A stretch of 7,959 nt of DNA. It comes from CBFGRU01 sp965651255 (GTDB lineage Bacteria; Planctomycetota; Phycisphaerae; Phycisphaerales; SM1A02). The translations under genes and the position numbers were made by a program. The notes below the pieces were generated by a model. That model did no database searches. It saw only the letters and a list, made by a program, of their open reading frames with translations, and was not told the DNA's origin. Positions 4,730 to 7,959 of this stretch are shown here, in pieces. Each line of letters begins with the position of its first letter. Position 1 is the first letter of the stretch. Where the stretch lies: assembly GCA_965651255.1 (NCBI GenBank), contig CBFGRU010000142.1, positions 1 to 7,959 on the forward strand. The letters are read 5' to 3'.

Positions 4730-6415
4730 ATGATCATGGCGAACTCTTCCGAGACCAGACTCGACCCCCCCGCGACCGGCAGTGCGCCGGGCGTGCCAAA
4801 CGGTGCACCGCCCGCCGGAGCGCCGGTGAAACTCACCCTTCCCGAAGGCGAAGTCATTCGCGAGCGGTGCAAGGCAATGGGGATCGAGTGGCTCGAGAAG
4901 GCGCCGAAAGCAGAGCCGGAAGCGGTCGGCCTGATTCCTTCCGAGGTTGCGGTGCGGCTGCGGGCCATCCCCTTCAAGATTGCCAATGGTCGGCTGCACG
5001 TCGCGATGCGCGAACCGCTGGATATCCCGGCGGTCGATGAACTGGCGGTGCTGGCCGGTCGCCCCGTCTCCCGGGTCGGGTTGGAAGGCCAGGCGTTCGG
5101 CGATCTGATGCGCGAGTGCTACGGCACGACGGCTGAGCGCATGGCACAGTCGCTCGCGGGCGATGATGAACGCGAAGGCAGCGATCTTGAGCACAATCTC
5201 GAAGCGATCGAGGCTGATGACATTCACCGGATGGCTGAACAGCCATCACTCATCAACCTCGTCAACCTGCTGATTCTCGAAGCAATCCGTTCCCGCGCGA
5301 GCGACCTGCACCTCGAGCCGTTCGAGAACGAGTTGAAGGTGAAGTACCGCATCGACGGGGTGCTCATCGAGCAACCGACGCCGCCCAAGCATTTGCAGCC
5401 GGCGCTCATCGGTCGTGTGAAGATCATGGCCCGCATGAACATCGCCGAGCGATACGTGCCTCAGGATGGCCACATCACACTGCGATTTGAGGGGCGCAAG
5501 GTTGATATCCGCGTCTCGACCGTCCCCACGCTGTACGGCGAATCGGTGGTCATGCGTATTCTTGACAAGTCCACGCTGCCGCTCGATCACTCCGCGCTCG
5601 GCATGGGCGCCAAACATCGCGCGATGATGGATCAGTTCATCGCGAAACCGCACGGCCTCGTGCTGGTCACCGGCCCGACCGGCTCGGGAAAAACGACCAC
5701 TCTCTATACCGCGCTGACGAAGCTTTACGATCCGCGCAAGAAGATCATCACGATCGAAGATCCGGTCGAATACGAACTCTCCGGCATCAACCAGATTCCC
5801 GTGAACCCCAAGCGCGGCCTGACGTTCGCCACCGGCCTGCGTGCGATTCTGCGACAGGATCCCGATGTGGTTATGGTCGGTGAAATCCGCGACGGTGAAA
5901 CCGCCGAGATCGCGGTGCGCTCAGCGCTGACCGGCCACCTGATCTTCTCCACCCTGCACACCAACGATGCGATTTCATCGGTCGGGCGCATGATTGACAT
6001 GGGCGTCGAGCCGTACCTGCTCGCCTCGGTGCTGGAAGGCGCGCTGGCCCAGCGGCTCGGCCGCCGCATCTGCGATCACTGCCGGACGGAAGCGACCATT
6101 CAGGAAGATGTGGAACATCGTCTCAGCCCGAACGAAACGCAGTTGTTCAACGGCCGCGTCTACCGAGGAGCCGGGTGCGAACGATGCAACGATTCGGGAT
6201 ACCGCGGACGACTGGGATTCTTTGAAATCGTGAAAATCAACTCATCCCTTCGCAAGGCCATTGCGGACAACCGGGCCGTTTCAGACCTGAAGTCCTTCCT
6301 GGGCGCGGAGTTCATCACCATGCGGGCCGACGGAATGCTCAAGGCCCGGGAAGGCATGACCACGGTGGAGGAAGTGCTGCGCGCGACGCAAGATGTCGAT
6401 GATGCGATCGTTTAA
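4730..6415 (+). CDS. gspE: Type II secretion / pilus assembly ATPase GspE (PilB-like)
   Basis: This cytoplasmic hexameric ATPase powers pseudopilus assembly. The 561-residue chain starts with a Pro/Ala-rich stretch (11-33). A GspE N-terminal domain follows (about 45-140; LIPSEVAVRLRAIPF, then LHVAMREPLD), which normally contacts GspL or its equivalent. The catalytic core has the Asp box RASDLHLEP (189-197) with RIDG (207-210), Walker A GPTGSGKT (315-322), ITIEDPVEYEL (340-350), Walker B with the glutamate in RQDPDVVMVGEIRD (375-388), and the His box TLHTND (408-413). A zinc-binding tetracysteine module is intact: CDHC (448-451) and CERC (483-486). Length fits GspE/PilB. Gene order with a GspF and a GspG-like pseudopilin directly downstream favours type II secretion over a type IV pilus, but PilB cannot be excluded. 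An ATG at 4736 is an alternative start; GGAGG at 4706-4710 is too far from 4730 to be decisive. Confidence 0.93.
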   Translation: MIMANSSETRLDPPATGSAPGVPNGAPPAGAPVKLTLPEGEVIRERCKAMGIEWLEKAPKAEPEAVGLIPSEVAVRLRAIPFKIANGRLHVAMREPLDIPAVDELAVLAGRPVSRVGLEGQAFGDLMRECYGTTAERMAQSLAGDDEREGSDLEHNLEAIEADDIHRMAEQPSLINLVNLLILEAIRSRASDLHLEPFENELKVKYRIDGVLIEQPTPPKHLQPALIGRVKIMARMNIAERYVPQDGHITLRFEGRKVDIRVSTVPTLYGESVVMRILDKSTLPLDHSALGMGAKHRAMMDQFIAKPHGLVLVTGPTGSGKTTTLYTALTKLYDPRKKIITIEDPVEYELSGINQIPVNPKRGLTFATGLRAILRQDPDVVMVGEIRDGETAEIAVRSALTGHLIFSTLHTNDAISSVGRMIDMGVEPYLLASVLEGALAQRLGRRICDHCRTEATIQEDVEHRLSPNETQLFNGRVYRGAGCERCNDSGYRGRLGFFEIVKINSSLRKAIADNRAVSDLKSFLGAEFITMRADGMLKAREGMTTVEEVLRATQDVDDAIV

Positions 6416-6421
6416 CCAATC

Positions 6422-7660
6422 ATGCCGGCCTTTCGATACCAGAGTCTGACATCCACCGGACAAACGGTGAGCGGTACGGTCGCAGCCCCCGATCGACAGG
6501 CCGCGATCCGCCAGATCGTCGCGCGCGGTGAGACGCCGACCACGATTCATGCTTCAGACGATGCATCGACGGACGGCGGAAAGCCAGCCAAAGGATTATC
6601 GCTCTCATTCCGCCGAAAGAGGCCCTCGCTCAAACGGGCGGAAACGGCTGCACTTTTTCGTGAACTCGCGACCGCCGTCGAAGCGGGCCTTCCGCTCGCG
6701 ACGGCACTGCGCACTGTGCGCAAGCAGGCCAGCCACGCGGGAATGGAAGCCATTCTCGATCATCTCATTGATCGGATCGAGGCGGGCACGCCGTTCCACC
6801 AGGCCGCCCGGGAATACGGCGCGCCGTTCGATGACATGATCGTCGGCATGCTCCGCGCCAGCGACGCCTCCGGTGAAACCGCGCAGGTGCTCGATCAGTT
6901 GTCCGACCTGCTCGACCGCTCCGTTGAACTGCGGCGAGCGATTGTCGGCGCCATGATCTACCCGCTTATTCTGCTGGTGCTGGTGGCGGCCAGTGCGGTG
7001 TTGTTGATTACCTACCTCGTGCCGCGACTGCTGGCGCCGCTGGAAGGGCAGATTCGCATGCCGCTGCCCACGCGCATTCTGTTGGGGCTTTCCGAGTTTC
7101 TCGGTAACTGGTGGATCTGGTTGCTCATCGGCTTGGTGGGCGGATTCTTCGGCATCCGCGCCTGGTTGAAGGTGCCGGAAAACAAACTTCGCTACGACCG
7201 CCTGCTGCTGCGCATCCCCGTCGTGGGAACAGTATTGCGCGATGTGGCGGTGGCGCGATTCACCCGCACGCTGGGAACGCTGGCGAGCGCGGGGCTGCCG
7301 ATTCTTGAGTCGCTGCGCATCACGCGCGATACGCTGGTCAATCGCGCGCTGATGCACGCGATTGATGATGTGTCGGAGCAGGTTACCGCCGGCCGTCCAC
7401 TGGCTGAACCGCTCGAGAAATCGGGCCTGTTTCCGCCGCTACTTGTGCAGATCGTCAACCTCGGCGAGCGATCGGGGCGGCTGGAATCGATGCTGCTGCA
7501 TGCCGCCGGCGCGTTCGACAAGCAAGTGAACAATTCCATCCGTATCTTCACCGCCACGCTGCAGCCAGCCCTCGTCGTGGTGATGGCGCTGGTCGGGGCG
7601 TTCGTCCTCGCGGCAATCCTGCTTCCGCTGCTTGAACTGCAGAGTTTCATTGGTCAATAG
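6422..7660 (+). CDS. gspF: Type II secretion inner-membrane platform protein GspF (PilC-like)
   Basis: This polytopic inner-membrane protein forms the assembly platform on which GspE acts. The 412 residues match the family's usual length. The N-terminus MPAFRYQSL...GQTVSGTV is the typical GspF opening. Two homologous T2SSF domains follow: the first at about 76-200 (FRELATAVEAGLPL, then ASDASGETAQVL and AMIYP), the second at about 280-404 (FTRTLGTLASAGLPILESL, then NLGERSGRLESML and LQPALVVVMALVGAFV). Hydrophobic membrane segments lie near 180-200, 230-248 and 382-404. The start lies 6 nt after the gspE stop, so the two genes are almost certainly co-transcribed and translationally linked. No truncation or missing block is seen. 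Confidence 0.93.
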   Translation: MPAFRYQSLTSTGQTVSGTVAAPDRQAAIRQIVARGETPTTIHASDDASTDGGKPAKGLSLSFRRKRPSLKRAETAALFRELATAVEAGLPLATALRTVRKQASHAGMEAILDHLIDRIEAGTPFHQAAREYGAPFDDMIVGMLRASDASGETAQVLDQLSDLLDRSVELRRAIVGAMIYPLILLVLVAASAVLLITYLVPRLLAPLEGQIRMPLPTRILLGLSEFLGNWWIWLLIGLVGGFFGIRAWLKVPENKLRYDRLLLRIPVVGTVLRDVAVARFTRTLGTLASAGLPILESLRITRDTLVNRALMHAIDDVSEQVTAGRPLAEPLEKSGLFPPLLVQIVNLGERSGRLESMLLHAAGAFDKQVNNSIRIFTATLQPALVVVMALVGAFVLAAILLPLLELQSFIGQ

Positions 7661-7681
7661 CTCAACCACTCACCGCCGCCG

Positions 7682-7703
7682 GAGCGAATCTGATTCTTCG
7701 CTC
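7682..7703 (+). promoter_or_regulatory. Hairpin in the gspF-gspG spacer
   Basis: GAGCGAA (7682-7688), an 8-nt loop, TTCGCTC (7697-7703) form a perfect 7-bp stem 26 nt before the gspG start. GAATC (7686-7690) and GATTC (7692-7696) can form a competing small fold. There is no T tract. A processing or mRNA-stability element that raises expression of the abundant major pseudopilin is plausible but inferred. Confidence 0.35.
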
Positions 7704-7729
7704 GGCGCGATCCTGAACGGAGTACACCG

Positions 7730-7959
7730 ATGCAGAACATTCATCTGGCTCGAACCCGGCGCACGATGCGAAAGGCGCGTCGCGCGTTCACACTCGTGGA
7801 AATCCTGGTGGTCGTCGCGATCATCGCGCTGCTCGCGGGCACCGTCGCGTGGCGCGTGCTGGGCTCGTTGAACAGCGCCCGCATCAACACCGCACAGGCC
7901 AAGGCCAGTCAGATCGCAAGCGCCCTTAGCAACTATTACATCGATGGCGGCAATCTGGA
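7730..7959 (+). CDS. gspG: GspG-like major pseudopilin, 5' part (cut by window end)
   Basis: The 76 visible residues begin with a basic leader (MQNIHLARTRRTMRKARRA) and a class III prepilin signal. Cleavage is expected before F20 in RRA/FTLVEILVVVAIIALL, leaving Phe at +1 and the conserved Glu at +5 (E24). The hydrophobic helix that embeds the subunit in the membrane and later forms the pseudopilus core is complete. The following AWRVLGSLNSARINTAQAKASQIASALSNYYIDGGN segment resembles GspG, whose mature chain typically has an ALxxYxxDxGxYP motif here. Prepilin peptidase would cleave and methylate the N-terminus. Residue -1 is Ala rather than the usual Gly. GGAG (7719-7722) lies 7 nt before the ATG and supports the start. 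Position after gspE and gspF supports GspG; another pseudopilin such as GspH is less likely. The gene continues past the window. Confidence 0.82.
   Translation, partial: MQNIHLARTRRTMRKARRAFTLVEILVVVAIIALLAGTVAWRVLGSLNSARINTAQAKASQIASALSNYYIDGGNL

Noticed and set aside
4330..5227. Minus-strand open frames over the 3' end of the second paralogue and the start of gspE
   Set aside because: They are shadows of strongly supported genes; the Ser/Pro-rich composition is typical of antisense frames in GC-rich DNA.

Overview
The window is GC-rich, all recognisable genes lie on the + strand, and no mobile element, rRNA, tRNA or CRISPR array is visible. It looks like chromosomal DNA of a free-living, diderm, aerobic-type bacterium. 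A member of the Planctomycetota (perhaps Phycisphaerae-like) is my best guess. That guess rests only on style: large secreted proteins of unknown function with Gly/Gln/Arg-rich tails, and a compact type II secretion cluster. No single marker proves it.

Layout. (1) Positions 1-77 may hold the last codons of an upstream gene that ends at an ATGA overlap. (2) A small META-domain (HslJ-like) lipoprotein ends at 550. (3) Positions 551-929 contain no supportable gene, but do contain a cluster of GANTC words. (4) Subunit A of a succinyl-CoA:3-ketoacid CoA-transferase (930-1625) stands alone, without its usual subunit B partner, and a terminator-like hairpin overlaps its stop codon. (5) Two tandem genes (1854-3140 and 3377-4693) encode exported, charged, helical proteins. 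They are clearly paralogues and carry several LTxxQ-type motifs. I do not recognise their function. (6) Only 36 nt later begins a type II secretion/type IV pilus-like set in canonical order: the GspE ATPase (4730-6415), the GspF inner-membrane platform (6422-7660), and the start of a GspG-like major pseudopilin (7730 to the window edge, cut off).

How the genes fit together. GspE hydrolyses ATP in the cytoplasm, GspF couples it to the membrane platform, and GspG subunits polymerise into the pseudopilus that pushes folded proteins across the outer membrane. The two LTxxQ paralogues sit directly upstream on the same strand, and the second is close enough to gspE to share a transcript. They could therefore be periplasmic helpers, substrates or regulated partners of the secretion system; that is inference from position only. 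The intergenic regions around the paralogues hold several strong inverted repeats (3192-3213, 3330-3349, 1785-1804), suggesting RNA-level control or attenuation. This paralogue pair is the most interesting and least described part of the window. The CoA-transferase and the lipoprotein appear to be unrelated neighbours.
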